From Mycteria americana (taxonomy: Eukaryota > Chordata > Aves > Ciconiiformes > Ciconiidae): a DNA stretch of 64,000 nt. A model generated the notes under the pieces. That model saw only the letters and a list, made by a program, of their open reading frames with translations. It ran no database searches and had not been told where the DNA came from. The translations under genes and the position numbers were made by a program. Location of the stretch: positions 38,978,135 to 39,042,134 of the forward strand of contig NC_134365.1 of NCBI RefSeq assembly GCF_035582795.1, in the 5' to 3' direction. Positions 36,101 through 49,700 of this stretch are shown one piece after another (position 1 is the stretch's first letter; each line of letters opens with the position of its first letter).

Positions 36101-39100
36101 GCAGTTCACAAGGAAAGTAAAATGGGATTTAAGGCACGGCAACTGCTTTACTATGGCTATTTAGCTTTACAAAGCAGAGAAGCCTCAGTTCATCCAGTGT
36201 CCTCCGCACTGCGGAGTAGCCCAGGAGGGATCATGGGCTGAATAGCATCACCTTATTCCTCACTGGCCTCCCCTTGGCTTTCTCGAACAAGCGTCATCTC
36301 TGTTTCCAGGCCTCACCAACCACTGACACATCCTCCATCTGGCAGGGTGACGGTACAGGTGCATCCGCAGCGCCGACTCTTCTCATTGCAATTATTTGTC
36401 TTCCCCGGTGCTAGGCAGAGCACATCACGGTGTGGTGTGGGTGCCAGGCCCCCCACACCTGCCATCCACAACCACCCCTCCACCTTTCAGATGTCCCCAA
36501 AGTACCGCAAGAGCTCATTACATCAGAGATCTGGGCATCGAGCAGTTAATGTCCCCCAACGGTGGGAAGAAATTAAGAAGTGGCGCCTGAAAACTGTGGG
36601 AATCTTTTTTTGTCATGGAAATGGAACAAAAAAAGCAGTCGTTATTTGTTAATTTTCTCAGCTTGTATCTAAACCCACGCACAGGTAAGATCCGTCTCAG
36701 CTTCTCAAGGTCTAGGGAGGGAAGAGGAGGACGTCTGAAGATCTCCTTGCAGTCGCACAAAAACGAGGCCAGGTGCTGAGGAGCAGCAGCGCTTCTCCAG
36801 TCTTTATATGATGCTGGTCCTTTCCAAGGTCCCAGTTTCAGCTCTTCAGGGCTGTGCTCCCCTGGCTCAGGCAGCTCAGAAGAGCCTTGCCTGAGAAGCG
36901 CTGCGGCGCAGGCGTCCCTGCACGCCTGCAGACGGACACCTCGGACCCAGCACGTCTCCAGCTGCCAGGAGAGGTCACTTTCTGTACAGCTCTCTGGAAG
37001 AGACAGACCAGTCCCATTTAGCAAAGTCACTACGAAATATTCAACTTTGTGTTTAATTTTTTAAGTCTTTTCCCATTTGTTTAATGGAAGCTGAAACACT
37101 GCCATCACTGTCAAGCCCAGGAGCAGTGTTGTCTTGCCAGATCTTTTTGGGTTTACAGAAAATGGCAATATTCATACTTGCGTTACAGCAACAGACAATA
37201 AAATTGAACATGGCATTTACATTTGCAGCATGAAAATTCAGATCACTGAACGCAACATAAAAGTTATTTAAGGTCCTAATAATCTATACTTGCACGCTGC
37301 TGGTGTTGTGTCATGCCAGTTGTTTTGAAGGATGAACTCTCTTTAGAGTTCCTGCAAAGGAAAGGAAAAAAATGCTGAAAAATAAAATCAATAGACTCCA
37401 AAAGAAATCGAAACAAAAAGAAAGCTGAATAAGACGAAATATAAGATATCATTTTCCTCTATTAACCAAGGAAAAAAAATGAACCCCAAAACTTCAGGTC
37501 TAGTTTTTGATTATTTATTCCTAAATTGATTTCTGTCTGTTATTTTTAAAATTCTTGCTTTAGTGATTTTTTTCTCAGGCATCAATTGCTAGTTGTTACT
37601 TGGTTATGTCAATGAAAACAAGAAAAACCTCAGGTAATAAATTCTTCTATTGGAAGACAATAATGACCCAGACCTTCTTCTCTAATAATACTGTAGCAGA
37701 GGATCATGAAATATAAGAAGCACCTTAAAATAAAAATTGCACTGTATTAACTGTATACTTTAGGTGGTCATCATGTTTCAAGCAGAGGTCTGCTATGCTT
37801 ACAGAGAACTGAGCAATTGTGAGCTTTGTTCATCTTCACAACCCCTGTAAATTTTGGGATAAATTGTCTCTGAGCTAGCAGAAGTCTGAGGAAAGCATTT
37901 TGAAGAAAACTGTCTCTCATTTCTTAATATAACAAAGTGAGTCTGATGGCTTAAATAAAAAGAACAACGCTGGCAGCTACCGAGCTCTTACAACCACTAT
38001 TTTAAACCAAAGAGGAAGGAAAACCCCTATATATGAACTCAGTGACAAGCAGGAATCTCTAAAGCCAAGGATGAGAATGGAGTAAAAGAGGGACACGCAG
38101 ATATTGTGAAGGCAGGCAAGCAGGAACCTGTCACTGTCATGGATGAGGATGAGTAAGTGGTACCGTGGTTTTCACAGTACGCTAACGAAGAACTAACGCG
38201 GGTTAGGTAACACAGTCATTCCAGCACATTTAGGCTTCTGGTGTTTACACTGTTCTCTATTTTACATGAATAATTAATCCCAATTAGGCTTTTTGATTCT
38301 GCGCCAGTAGTCACCGATGTAAAATACGCGTACGGTATACTTCAGGAGCATACCCTGGCAGGTCTGCTGATTAGCTAAGCGTCTTAGGAGAAACATGAGG
38401 GATGGTCATCAAAAATGTCAAAACCCCCAAAATTAACAAGGTAATGAATTCTGTTCTGGAACTGGGAAATATTTCAAAGCTATGGGAAGTGAAAAATATA
38501 GCGCTCATTCAGCAATTCTAAGATGAAAAATACATCTTAATCTTTCAAAAAGATTACGTAAAATAGTTGCTTTAGACAGCTTTGAAGAGTCCTCTTGGTA
38601 CACTTCTTCTACAGTTTCTGGCTTTCCAGACTTTGGTTTCCACTCCGGAGAAACTCAGTCGCAGATGTGAGGCTCTGCGAGCCCCAGACCCCTCTCCCGC
38701 TCCAGCGATTGGACTGCCGAGAGCTCAAGCTGGAGCTAGGCTCCCGCACCCCGTATTTTGGGCACTGAAACTGACCCCAGAGCCCTGCCCTTGTTTCGAG
38801 GCAGATGCTGCCGCTGGGAATCGCAGCCAGGCTATGCATGAGGCCACGAGCCCGAGGAGGTGGCCAGCGAGGAGCAGCCAGCAGGGTGCTTCAGGGGCCA
38901 CAGGTGGTCCGAAACCCTGCCCGTCTTTGGAGATGGGCACACACATCAGCTTGCAGCCCACGGCTCAGGAGGGAGGCTCGAGGAGCAGATCTAGCATGAA
39001 AGAGCCATCAGAGAAGATGTCCACTGACACCCCGGGACCTCACCGCCCTGGACCAGTCTGCAACATCAGGCTTTGATCTTGCTGCTTTTCTTTTACTTTC

Positions 39101-41924
39101 CACCTATGAATCTTTAATCTTACTAGGGGATTAGGTATCTAGGAGGGCTGCTGAAGCAGACCCCATGGGGAAGTTAGGAGGAAAACCAGACCAGCTCTGG
39201 ATCCTCACTGGGCTTTGGGCTGCTCAGATCAGGTCCATGTGCAGAGACATGGGAAGCTTTGAAGTAAATAAGCTAGGTACCCAGGGTGTTTCAATAATTC
39301 AAGGATGAGAGAATTACAGAACGGGTTTGAGTTGTAATTTTGGTTTTATGTGCCTAATTTCTGCTTAAATTCGGGTGCCTTCGAAGATTTTAAATCTGAC
39401 TCTAATTTGAAACGCACGGCTACAAGCTCTTTCCACACTGTCAGCTGAAATGCAAGGGCTCTGGGAAGTTGTCTGGGGAAAGGTAAATCTTTTCTATCAC
39501 ACTGAGCTACTGTGGATGCCAAATAGAATGAGGTAGCTTTAAAGGATTTTCCCAAGTCAGCTCAGAAAAAGTGATTATATAGGATTTATGAACCAGCTTC
39601 TCATAAATTTAATAATGACTCACCATTTCCTCCACGTGCTATATTGCTTAGCACTGATTTGGATGCTCTGATAGAGCAGCATTAATAAGAAGCTGCGTGA
39701 TTTACCTTGAGGTGGTATTTCATTCTCTGAAGATAGTTCACATCTCTGATATCAGAATGAAGGAAAATAATGCTTACATAACAGAAGGTATAAATATGGT
39801 ATATTCAAGAAATATTTTTAAACTGCTGTTCTCAGAGCTGTTTCAAGTGAATCTGGATTTCTCCCCCCTAAACCCTGTGACAAGTCAGGAAGAGAGTCAG
39901 AATGCCCTGAGCATAGGTAACTGATCGGAGAGTCTCTTTAAGGTGAAAGAATGTAGGAAGGTATCACCTCCAAACTGTTCTGTCTGCTTGTCTCATCATG
40001 TTTAGCATGAATGCACTTCATCTGTGTCACTGGAAAAACAGGCTATTTAGCTTAAACTGCTGCTGAAAGCTGCTAAACAAAACTGACTGACTTTGTGCAG
40101 GAGCGGATGAGTGCTCGGACAGCTGGGTGTCTGGCTTCGCCTGTGTGGAGGCTGACAGAGCAGGAGAAACAAATGGGCTGTGATAACATCTGGTCCATCT
40201 GACCACAGTCTAAATTCTCAGCTCCAACATTTGCTGCCATGGCAACTAGACAAAAGTGTGGTTCATCAAGAGGTAGAATAGCACTATAAGCAATATATCA
40301 ACATATCAAGGTCTTAATGAAAGTAATTTGAAAAGGAATCATGATTACTAGGAAAGAAGAAAAAACTTGTTCTGTTCTTGACCCGTACTATGTTGGAGGG
40401 TAAACATCTTGAATCCCATTGGGCTGGTCCTACAACCACTGAAAAAGCCTTTTTCATAAACACCTTCTTCTTTCAAACTTAGTAGCAATGAAATATGTTG
40501 GCACAGTTCAAAATACACACGTGAAATTTGAGTTCTACTGTGAAATGTATTGTGGAAGAATGACCTGGTTCATTTGCACGTGTGTTGTCTTTCACTAATT
40601 CAATAGCAGATTCAATACATGAAATTACTGACTATACCTTCATTAGTAATAAAAACACAGTCTCAATATAAGTGTCTGTTGATATTGTGTTGAAGAATCC
40701 AGGGGCTCTTCTGTAAGCACTCTCACCTGGGAACAAAACAAGTCAGAACATAGCAAACTCCATTCTTCATTAGAATCAAAAATACGAGTATGTTATCACA
40801 CAATTATGCCTCATGGGAACAGCTCTCTTAAATTAAAAGTAAATATGTGAGAAGAGTTTTAAATTTAAAAATCTATCACATTAATATAAACAAATTTGTA
40901 TTATTCGCTGAATAGCTGTTACAGGAGCAGACTCATACACAAAGGAGCAGGAAGAGTAAAAATATTCCTTTATTTGTTAGAAAACCTTGTCCACGTGTCA
41001 TGTCAAGAAATAATTTTCTCTGTTTTACGTCTTAAAACAAGCTTTTCTGGGACCACCTTATTATTAAACAAATAATTTTGCATGCAAAGGTCTCACTGTG
41101 TGGAATATGTGCATCATTACTGTTGGGGCCTTATGAACACTGTGTGAGTAGTGCTAATACAATAAAAGAGAAATCATGATTCATTACTAGCTTCATAAGG
41201 TGTGGGATTTACCAGTGGATCCAGTCAGTGTTTTGCCTTTCTCCCTGGAAAGCTGTAGGTGAAAGGAAACTTGCTCATAATTACTAACCAAAACTCTAGC
41301 CAGGAGCTGGTTTCTAGATGAGCTTAGGTGAGACAACGTTGCTTATTAAGAGTGGAGATTTCAAGTGTTGCTTTTTTTCCTTGAAAAACTGCTATGGAAA
41401 GTCTGCCTTCCTTTGCTTTGTTTTAGATTAATTTTCTACTTTTTCCTTCTGCATCCTCAGAAAGGATGGACCTCTTTTTCTTTTCAACGCTCACACCTTC
41501 CCTCATTCCTCCCTAATTTGGCATCTTCTAAAATTCTTCAGCTTACAGTTCAAGGTAGCCCCCAGATTTGCCTGTGTTGGCCCTCATCCCTCCAGCTCTG
41601 CGTGCTTTGTCAGGGCTACCCCAGAGCGCTGCGTGACTGGAGATGCTGGGAGGAGACCCCTACACACCGAGGCCACCACTGCAAACTCTTCCATCAATTA
41701 TGAGAGAAATTTTGGCCAAGTTGCAAATATTAGAGCTCCACATTAGACTTGCCCTTCTACTTTATCTCAGTCTATTTGCCATACGTCATGTCAAATTTTA
41801 TGCTTCAGAAGAAATAAAAAGTTCATTGCAAAAACTACAGGAACCAAAAACCAAAAACTAGGAAACAGCCCTGCAAAAAACAGAGCACACAACTCACTAC
41901 CTGTTAAGGTCGTTGTATATCAGC
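33155..41924. other. Intergenic non-coding region with two GC-richer patches
   Basis: No gene is supported. GC-richer patches occur at 34440-34850, 36300-37000 and 38580-39080. The last two carry open frames of 170 codons (36518-37030, minus) and 164 codons (38582-39076, plus), Pro/Ser/Ala-rich and not recognised. No splice or homology evidence supports them. A short ATCC run is at about 35371-35388. Confidence 0.5.
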
Positions 41925-42494
41925 TGTCATGGTTTAACCCCAGCCGGCAGCTAAGCACCACACCGCCGCTCGCTCACTCCCCCCCCGCAGTGGGATGGGG
42001 AGAGAACTGGAAGAGTAAAAGTGAGAACACTTATGGGTTTCGATAAGAACAGTGTAATAATTGAAATAACAACAACAACAATAATAATAAATTGTAATGA
42101 AAAGGAAAATAACAAAAAGAGAGAGAAATACAACTCAGGAAAACCAAGTGATGCAACCGCTCCCCACCCGCCAACTGATGCCCAGCCCATCCCCGAGCAG
42201 CGATCGCTGCCCCCCGGCCAACTCCCCCCAGTTTCTATACTGAGCATGACGCCATATGGTATGGAATAGCCCTTTGGCCAGTTGGGGTCAGCTGTCCTGG
42301 CTGTGCCCCCTCCCAGCTTCTTGTGCGCCTGGCAGAGCATGGGAAGCTGAAAAGGCCTTGACTGGTGTAAACATTACTTAGCAACAACTAAACATCAGTG
42401 TGTTATCAACATTATCCTCATACTAAATCCAAACCACAGCACTATACCAGCCACTAGGAAGAAAATTAACTGTCTCCCAGCTGAAACCAGGACA
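41925..42494 (-). mobile_element. Solo LTR of an avian endogenous retrovirus (copy 1)
   Basis: A 570-bp unit starts TGTCATGGTTTAACCCCAGC and ends ACCAGGACA, with TG..CA ends. In the minus orientation it has retroviral LTR order: U3 on the right, a TGACGCCA-like site and a damaged TATA region (about 42233-42250), then U5. No gag, pol or env lies beside it, so it is a solo LTR left by recombination. Target-site duplications are not clear. Copy 2 is at 62991-63564. Confidence 0.85.
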
Positions 42495-43129
42495 ACCAAC
42501 AAAAGGGGAGCAAACATGTCAGTAAAGAAAACAGGTTCTGCTTTCAGGGTCACAAAGGAACTGCCACATGCAATCAAGAGTGAAAAATCTTTTAAGTTTT
42601 GAAAAATCATCCTGTAATTTTATTTCTCAGATATGACAAAGCCCTGGGCTGCAGTGATCGCTAAAGGTCTAACACATTTCCAAAGGAAAAGGATATTAGC
42701 TGCAGCACTGTATCAATCCCAAAACACAGTGCATTTCTATCGATCCATAATGTCTCTGGCATTTTGGTCTGGAAAACTTAATTTTCACTCTGTGTGAGGA
42801 CCCCAAAGGGAACTTATTCTTTATTTTACTCTCAGTCCTATGCTAAAAAAACCCCATGGTTTGAGCAATTTGTCTGTCATCGTGCATTCATTTTCCATGA
42901 GTGTCTTCTGATCCATACTAGATGCATGACCCAGCACAGTGTTATGTGAGCATTTTAACTTTTTATTAAGTTCAGAGCTGCCATATCCCTCTTGTCAGAA
43001 CTACTTTCCATTCTCCAGGTGGTTTGTTTAGGATGGAAGCTGGTCATAGAGAAAAGTGCATAGTGTCATTAAATCCCAGTGGATTTAAAATCCTCCTGAC
43101 CTCTATGCCCATTGCTGCTTGACAGCATC
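42495..43129. other. Intergenic non-coding stretch
   Basis: No feature is recognised. Confidence 0.5.
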
Positions 43130-43290
43130 AATCAACAAAATCTCACCACTCTTCTGAGTTTTTCTATTATTCACAAGCCCTTTGTATCAGAGGGCCTTAC
43201 ACAAAACCAAAAGGCAGGGTTTACAGTCTGTTATTATCTATCCAGACCTGGAAGCAATTGGGATGAATGGGAGGACTGTAAAGTTCTTTC
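43130..43290 (+). pseudogene. Possible relic of the IRAK3 C-terminus
   Basis: One frame reads HHSSEFFYYSQALCIRGPYT and then K; another reads LSRPGSNWDEWEDCK from about 43236. The end of human IRAK3, as remembered, has SSCEESWF..Y..SQDLRPYK and later SRP..SWDEYEQYK in this order. Each match is short and they are in two frames with gaps, so this could be chance. It is 19 kb from the last kinase remnant, which is possible for this gene. Confidence 0.3.
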
Positions 43291-43534
43291 CTGTAATGCT
43301 GGGGTCTATTAGTGTTTCTCATCTACTCCCGCTCCATCCCTTCTCTGTAAATCCTCCTTGGAATCCTTGCTTTTCCAACAGAACACCTATTGGGAATGGC
43401 TGTTTGAGGAAAAAGAGAAGAAAGAAAATTAGTGAGAAGTTAATCTTTGTATTCATTAATTTTGTTGTTACAAAAGAAGATGAACAGTTGCATTTAAGCT
43501 GTTTTTAGCTGTAATCCAGGCACTTCAGTCTGCT

Positions 43535-43710
43535 CATTACGCTTGTAAGACCACATGAAGAATATTGCATTAAAATTCATTACCAGGAAAGTATAGAAAA
43601 ATTGGAGGAACAGTAACAAAAAAGGGTTAGTGCACAACAGTGATTTATTTATGAAAAAAGATTAATAGCTAAACTCAGGAGCTCAGCTGAAGGGAAATAA
43701 TTGGAAAGGC
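43535..43710 (+). mobile_element. Ancient CR1-type LINE fragment
   Basis: AAGACCACATGAAGAATATT, then AAAGTATAGAAAAATTGGAG and a GGAGCTCAGCTGAAGG-like segment, resemble the C-terminal ORF2 region of old CR1 elements in the plus orientation (family RPHLEYC, then the IEQLE..Q segment). It is strongly diverged. Confidence 0.6.
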
Positions 43711-46700
43711 TCTCAAAGGACCCTCTGGAAACAGGCTCAAACCTCAGACTGTGAAAGTCCTTACTCATTTTTATTTAGTCCTTGTTCAAGAAAAGCTCCA
43801 GTTAAAAATTAAACAGGGGGAAAGTGGCTACAAATATTTTCCAGATCTGAGTATCAAGCAAGGCTTTATACAGCTAATGTGAGCAGTGGCCTTTGGTGGC
43901 AAACAGCTGGAAAGTAGAACTGTACTCAGGTAAATGACTTCTCTTGGGAAGCTTTAGTGGCTACCTCTGAACCAGAAAAGAAAACAGCCAGGATCTGTTC
44001 TTTGGTCCTGAAGCTGAACAGTGAGAAGGGGCAGAAATGCTCTCAGATCCCGGGCATCTTCTGGGACGGTGCTTGTTGGCACAGGCCAAGATGTGCCAGG
44101 GTGCCCACAGCTGCATACAGTGCGGACGATGGCACACCTCTGCTTCAGCCCCGGTTCTGGCCCAGGTTAATTTGCAAGTACAGATGTAAACTGGGCCCAG
44201 AATCACATCCCGACAGTCACACAGTATCATATGCTGGCAGTAGGGTGCCCTTCTGCTTAGGAAAATAATTTAAAAAAAAATAAGCACAGAACATACTAAA
44301 GTCTTCAGTCAAATCCTGAGGGAAACATACCCCCCATTTATTCCTCCCTGTTATCAGACAAATAATCTGGAAAAGCAAAGACAAGCAAGTACAGAACAGT
44401 ATTTAAAACATATTTACTAATATCCTTTTGTTTAACAGTCTCAAAAGACAGAGAATTTTCCTTTTCTGAGACCCCTTTCTTTTTAATTTTGAGTTTATTA
44501 ACTAGATCTTTGCTGTTTGGCTCACCAGGAATGTAGAGATTACACCATTACAGAACAACATAGCTCTGTAAGTTATAAACATAAATTAACAGTCTTGGAT
44601 TCTCTTGCAAAAATGCAGACTTCTGCAATTCACGAACTATTTCTCCCCCAAACCATTCATTGTGACAGGATACTGGAGGAAAAAAAAAGCAAACCAAAAT
44701 ATTATCACACAGTCATTATAGTTACCCAAACTTTAATTACAAATAGCACTGGGGGATTTCAGGAATTTCATAGGAAGGCTGGTCTTTGATTTCCTGGGGT
44801 TTTTTTCTGTTTTTCTTAGCCTTTTCATTAATGGAACACATTGGGATAATGTAGTCTTTTTTTTTTTATAAGCCACCAAGATATAGACTGTTTTAGAAAC
44901 AGCACTGCAAAGTATTATCCACTACAAAACACTGTTAAGAGAGGTTTTATCTGTTCCTGGAGAATTATATAACAGTTCCGGATTTCTCTCCTGAGAGATA
45001 CAAACCTGTAAGCATGACATGGAGCCTGGTGAATGAATGTAATACATTCAAGCAGAACTCTTTGTACACATACATTTAATTATAAAAATAGTTATATCTT
45101 TTTTAAGTCTGTAGCAGCAGCCATTCTATCCAGAAAGTTTTTTTGTGTTGGGATTGCTTTTTCCTCCCTCAGACATAGAAAAGAAACTCGTAACACCATT
45201 CTTTTTAATGCTCTACAACAGTGTGGTTAAGTTAAAGCAACCCTGATCCTACAGATGAGGTCACCATTCTGTAAGGGGAAATATATGCCAGATGCTGCAA
45301 ACATTTTGTGGTCTTGGGAAGAAAGGAGACCTCTCTTCCTGCTACTAGTTTTTTGGGTAAGTTATCCTTGCAACACCAAAGAAAGTCTTTTTGAATCTGC
45401 TTTTAAAAATGAATCTACCATGCCTTTGAATAGCAAATAAACGGCCATAAAGAACGCTGCCTATAAGAAAGACAGGTAAGGGCTTGTCAGAGCTTATTTA
45501 GTATCCATTTTCTTGACAACCTTGAGACTAAAAACTTACTGATTTTTAAAAGTAAGCCTAACATTCCTATAATAACAAGTCTCCAAGATCTTTTGCAAAA
45601 GAAGAAAATTCTCAGCAATGTACCTAATCTCAGCACGCTCACCGCAAAAATAACACGTTTATTAACAACTCCTAGGAATGCCAGTCCTACTTAACATTCA
45701 TAGGCCCTTGAATCAAGTTCGTCTCTCTTCTGTCTGATCAAGAGATAACGCTGTTGTCTGTTGCACATGCTGTACTTAGCATTTTGACGCAGCACAAGCT
45801 GATGTCATACTGGCAAAGCCCTTATAGACAGCTTGAGGAAATTTAGGATGGCTGCATTTATACCAAAGAACAAGATAGGTGGCCCTACACTACACATTGC
45901 ATTAGGTTCTTAAAGTGTTACTAGCCTGGGCATGAAGAGCATAAATGTACACAATAAGGGTTGGATTATATCCAATAATAGTTGAGCATTTGCTATTTGA
46001 CACAGCAATTCTGGCTTCTATGTTAAATACCATGTGCCCTGAGGCAATGCTGAAACAGCTTCTGTCTTACGTTTCTTACAGACAAAGGAATGAGAGGATG
46101 CTGAGACACTACACAAAGCTATGAAACAAGAACCAGTAGCCAAGGCACAAAAAAAGTCCTTGCTGAACTTTTTTTAAAGGGATTTCATTGTAGAGGGCTA
46201 CATAAAGGATTATATGGGCTATATAGAGGACTATAAGCTTTATGACATTACCAAACATGTTAGTTTCTCCTCTACTTTTTTTCTCTTTTTTTCTACTTTA
46301 CTTTCTCCTCTACTTTTTAAAGAGACAAGTCTTTTTAAGTAGGATTTTTTGACATCTATTTCAAACCATTTGTTCTGCACACTGCATCAAGGCTTCATCA
46401 GGTCTTTTGGATAATGAAAAGGTTGTGTTGGTTTTTAAATTCTTCTGAAGCTTTTAATAGGGAGCAGTCCTGTGTCAGAACTTTGAATTAAATGCAAAGA
46501 ACATGTCTTGCTTCCTAAAGCTCTGATAATGCCAAGCAGAGTTCAACATTATTGCTAATGCTATAGTTTCTATTGGCAGAGTTCCAAGGCAAATCACTGT
46601 ATCTGTCCTGACCAGGGGGATCTATCCTACAGCTCTCAAGTTTTCAGAAAGCCCCTCGTCTAGACAATGATTAAGTACGCTGCAGTATTATGTTCTTATA

Positions 46701-49700
46701 ACAACTCTCACCTTTTTTTTTTTAATGTTTACATACGTCTCAAGCTCTGCTAGTTTGATACTTAATAAAGCCTGTGAGACATATATATCTCATTCATGGC
46801 ATGTTTGACATCTTCTGAAATTCATTGTCTGGGGAAAAACAGTGTCTGTGGAATTATCACTTTCTGCCTTACCTATAGAAATGTCAGCCAGCTGTGAAGA
46901 GATTTCACATGAGAAACTCTGGTAACTAACAGTTTTAATTTCTCTGCAGTCAATTTACAGCCCCTTTTCACTAGCCACCACTCTCCAGAAGCTTCTGTAT
47001 GTTGGCACCAGTTCATGGGATCCCTAGATCTCCAGAATCACCATCCTCTAATATTAGGCCATGCTGGTGGTAGCTGACAACTCCTGGGCCTCATGTCCTC
47101 TTCCAGGAAGCTCATTACTAGCAGTAAGGATAGCTCACTGTCATTACTAGCAGTAAGGATAGCTCACTGTCGTTCGGGTCCAGCACCTGAATTTAGCATC
47201 TCAAAAGGCAGCGAGGCTGGGTTGCTGTTGTCCGTAATTTCCCTTCCTCAAAAGTATTGCTGTGGAGATGATTCCTCTATGGCACCCTGAAAGATCACAG
47301 GGAAAAAATGAAACCCTTCCACCTCAAGAGGAATGAAAGCTTAAACCTCTCTCTGCTACTCCTGCCTCCTGCTGTGCTAGATACATCACCTAACTTCATG
47401 CTCTGAGGGCTTCCAGTTGATTCTCCTGGACAGCAAACTCAGACTTCCTTTTGGAGTTCAGCAGAGCAGAATCTCTTGAATCCCAGCAGAGTATCAGGGA
47501 GCAATGAATATCCAAACGAATTTGAGACTGGGGGATCCCCCCCCGATCCTAGTCAGATTCAAAGATGAGCTCCTAGTCATCCCTTTAAAGGGGATGTCTG
47601 GCATGGGGCAACACTAAGAAATGGAGCAAGTCTTATTTAATTCTGGAGGTTGGCATTAATATAATCCTTCAGTGTATAAATGGTACCTGCCAGAACGTTC
47701 TGAAAATTGTTTTCAGAGTAGGATTTCAAATACCCTTTAAAGGATGGAGATTTATACGTGCGTAATTTTTATTAAGTTAAAACTTGCTACTGTGTGTCAA
47801 GACGCAGAGCAGTAAGAGACAGTGCAGATGATCTCTCCTTCTTCATTGTGACTATTTGCTTTTTAGGGCTTTGGATTTTTTTTCCCACTGAATGCAGCAA
47901 TATTGAGTTCAAATTTATAAACACATTTTTCCCCATGGACAGAAGAGTAATAACTCCTTTGGTGTCATGTCAGATTATACTCTAAGAATCATGAATTATC
48001 ATGGCAGTGGTATTATGGTGCATTAGAAGGTAAAAACATAGGGTTGTCGAAGCATGTTTTCCTTTTACTGTACATTCTTGGGTTTTGGGGTGGAATTTGA
48101 AGTGAGACATGATGGAGAAACAGCTAGTCCCCAAAGCTGATCTAAGATTTCAAAGTATTTTTCAAACTATGATTTAAAGCCTTCATGATAGAGTAATTTT
48201 TGACTGAATCTCCTGGCCTTGTGTTCATCTTTTTTAATGCTCAACAATCTTTTCTTGCACATATGTGTTGTAAATTTCTAAATCTATACAATTGCTCATT
48301 TATTTTTCTATTTTTCACTCTTATGACTTCCATGTATGGAATGGAATCCTATTCTCTAACTGTATGGGTAGCAGTATTGAGTAAGGGGAGGAAAGAGAAC
48401 CAAGCAGATGGGAACCTTAAACTTGGCTACACTGTGGAGATGAGCAAATCATTTTGTCCCACATTTTTGACGGATCCTCTAATTCTCAGTGCTTGACCAC
48501 CTAGCTCTAGAAAACCAATCTTACTTCACCAGAGCAGCAAATAGTCACATTTTTGAAAATCAAGGCTTACCTATTTAAAGCTGGGCACACAGGAAGCCAT
48601 TCATAATCAGGATGCATCTAACTCTCAGTATATGTTCCTCAGTCTTTACAAAATAGAGTATTTCCTTAACTGAATGACAAAGAGGAATGGAAATGTAAGA
48701 CACCATACAGGAATTCAGCATGTATAGTACGGACTGTAGAAAGACAACGACATTCCAGAGTCAGGCTTGCTGAATACAGTATTAAATTTGTATTTTCAGA
48801 ATAGACTGGGGCACTCAGACATCCAGTTTCACTTAACACAAATACACAGTTAAATGTGAAATGTTGTTTCATAAGAAAAAAGTATCTTAAAGCACTGATT
48901 CAGATGTATCACTGCATAACACTGTTAAGCACTTCAGTAAGCTAATGCTTCAAATTTTTTAAATTAACATGAATGTCTCTGTCCCCTCGCCTGTCTCCCT
49001 TTTATAGGCCATGTGTTTTCAGCCTGCCATGTAAAGGAGTTTTTTCATTATCTCTGAATTATGCTGGAGAAAGAATACCGTTATTTAAAGTTAACTCACA
49101 CAAGAACTGAAAACAACTATTTCAAGACTCTGTTTACATGAGACTTGCAGCTGGTTTTAAAAATCATAAAAGTCATCTATACATGTCTCTGTCTTTTTAT
49201 AGATATTGCTTGACACAGTAAAGTAGGTATTCCCAGAAACGGAGAAGTGGCAGAGAACCACACCAGGATAGAGGGAGAGTCCATGCTCCTGTGTGTGATT
49301 GAGCTGAAGGCCCCTCAGTTTTGTAAGGAGGAAGCAGGCGAAGAGAGGGTCATTCTTTGTAGGGTAGTCCTGTGGGCAGAGGGCCTCCTGGATCACACAT
49401 GGGAAGGAGTCAAGAAACAATGTGAAAAAGGATTGGGTCTCTTTTAGCTTAGACCAAAAGGAAATGTTGGCTATTGATCTGTTTTATTATACATCACTTT
49501 TTCTAAACATATGTACAAACAACCTTCGCTACTGAAGGTTTGAAGGGTATGCCTATGCTGTTGACAGCTTCTCTGAAGCTGGGCAAACTACCTGCTGCTG
49601 TGCCTAGACTGGTACATTATATTCAGTGTAATATCAGGCATTTCTGTTTTGCACTTTGGTCTGGAGTGCAAAAACACGCAGTTACTTAATTTCAAATGGA

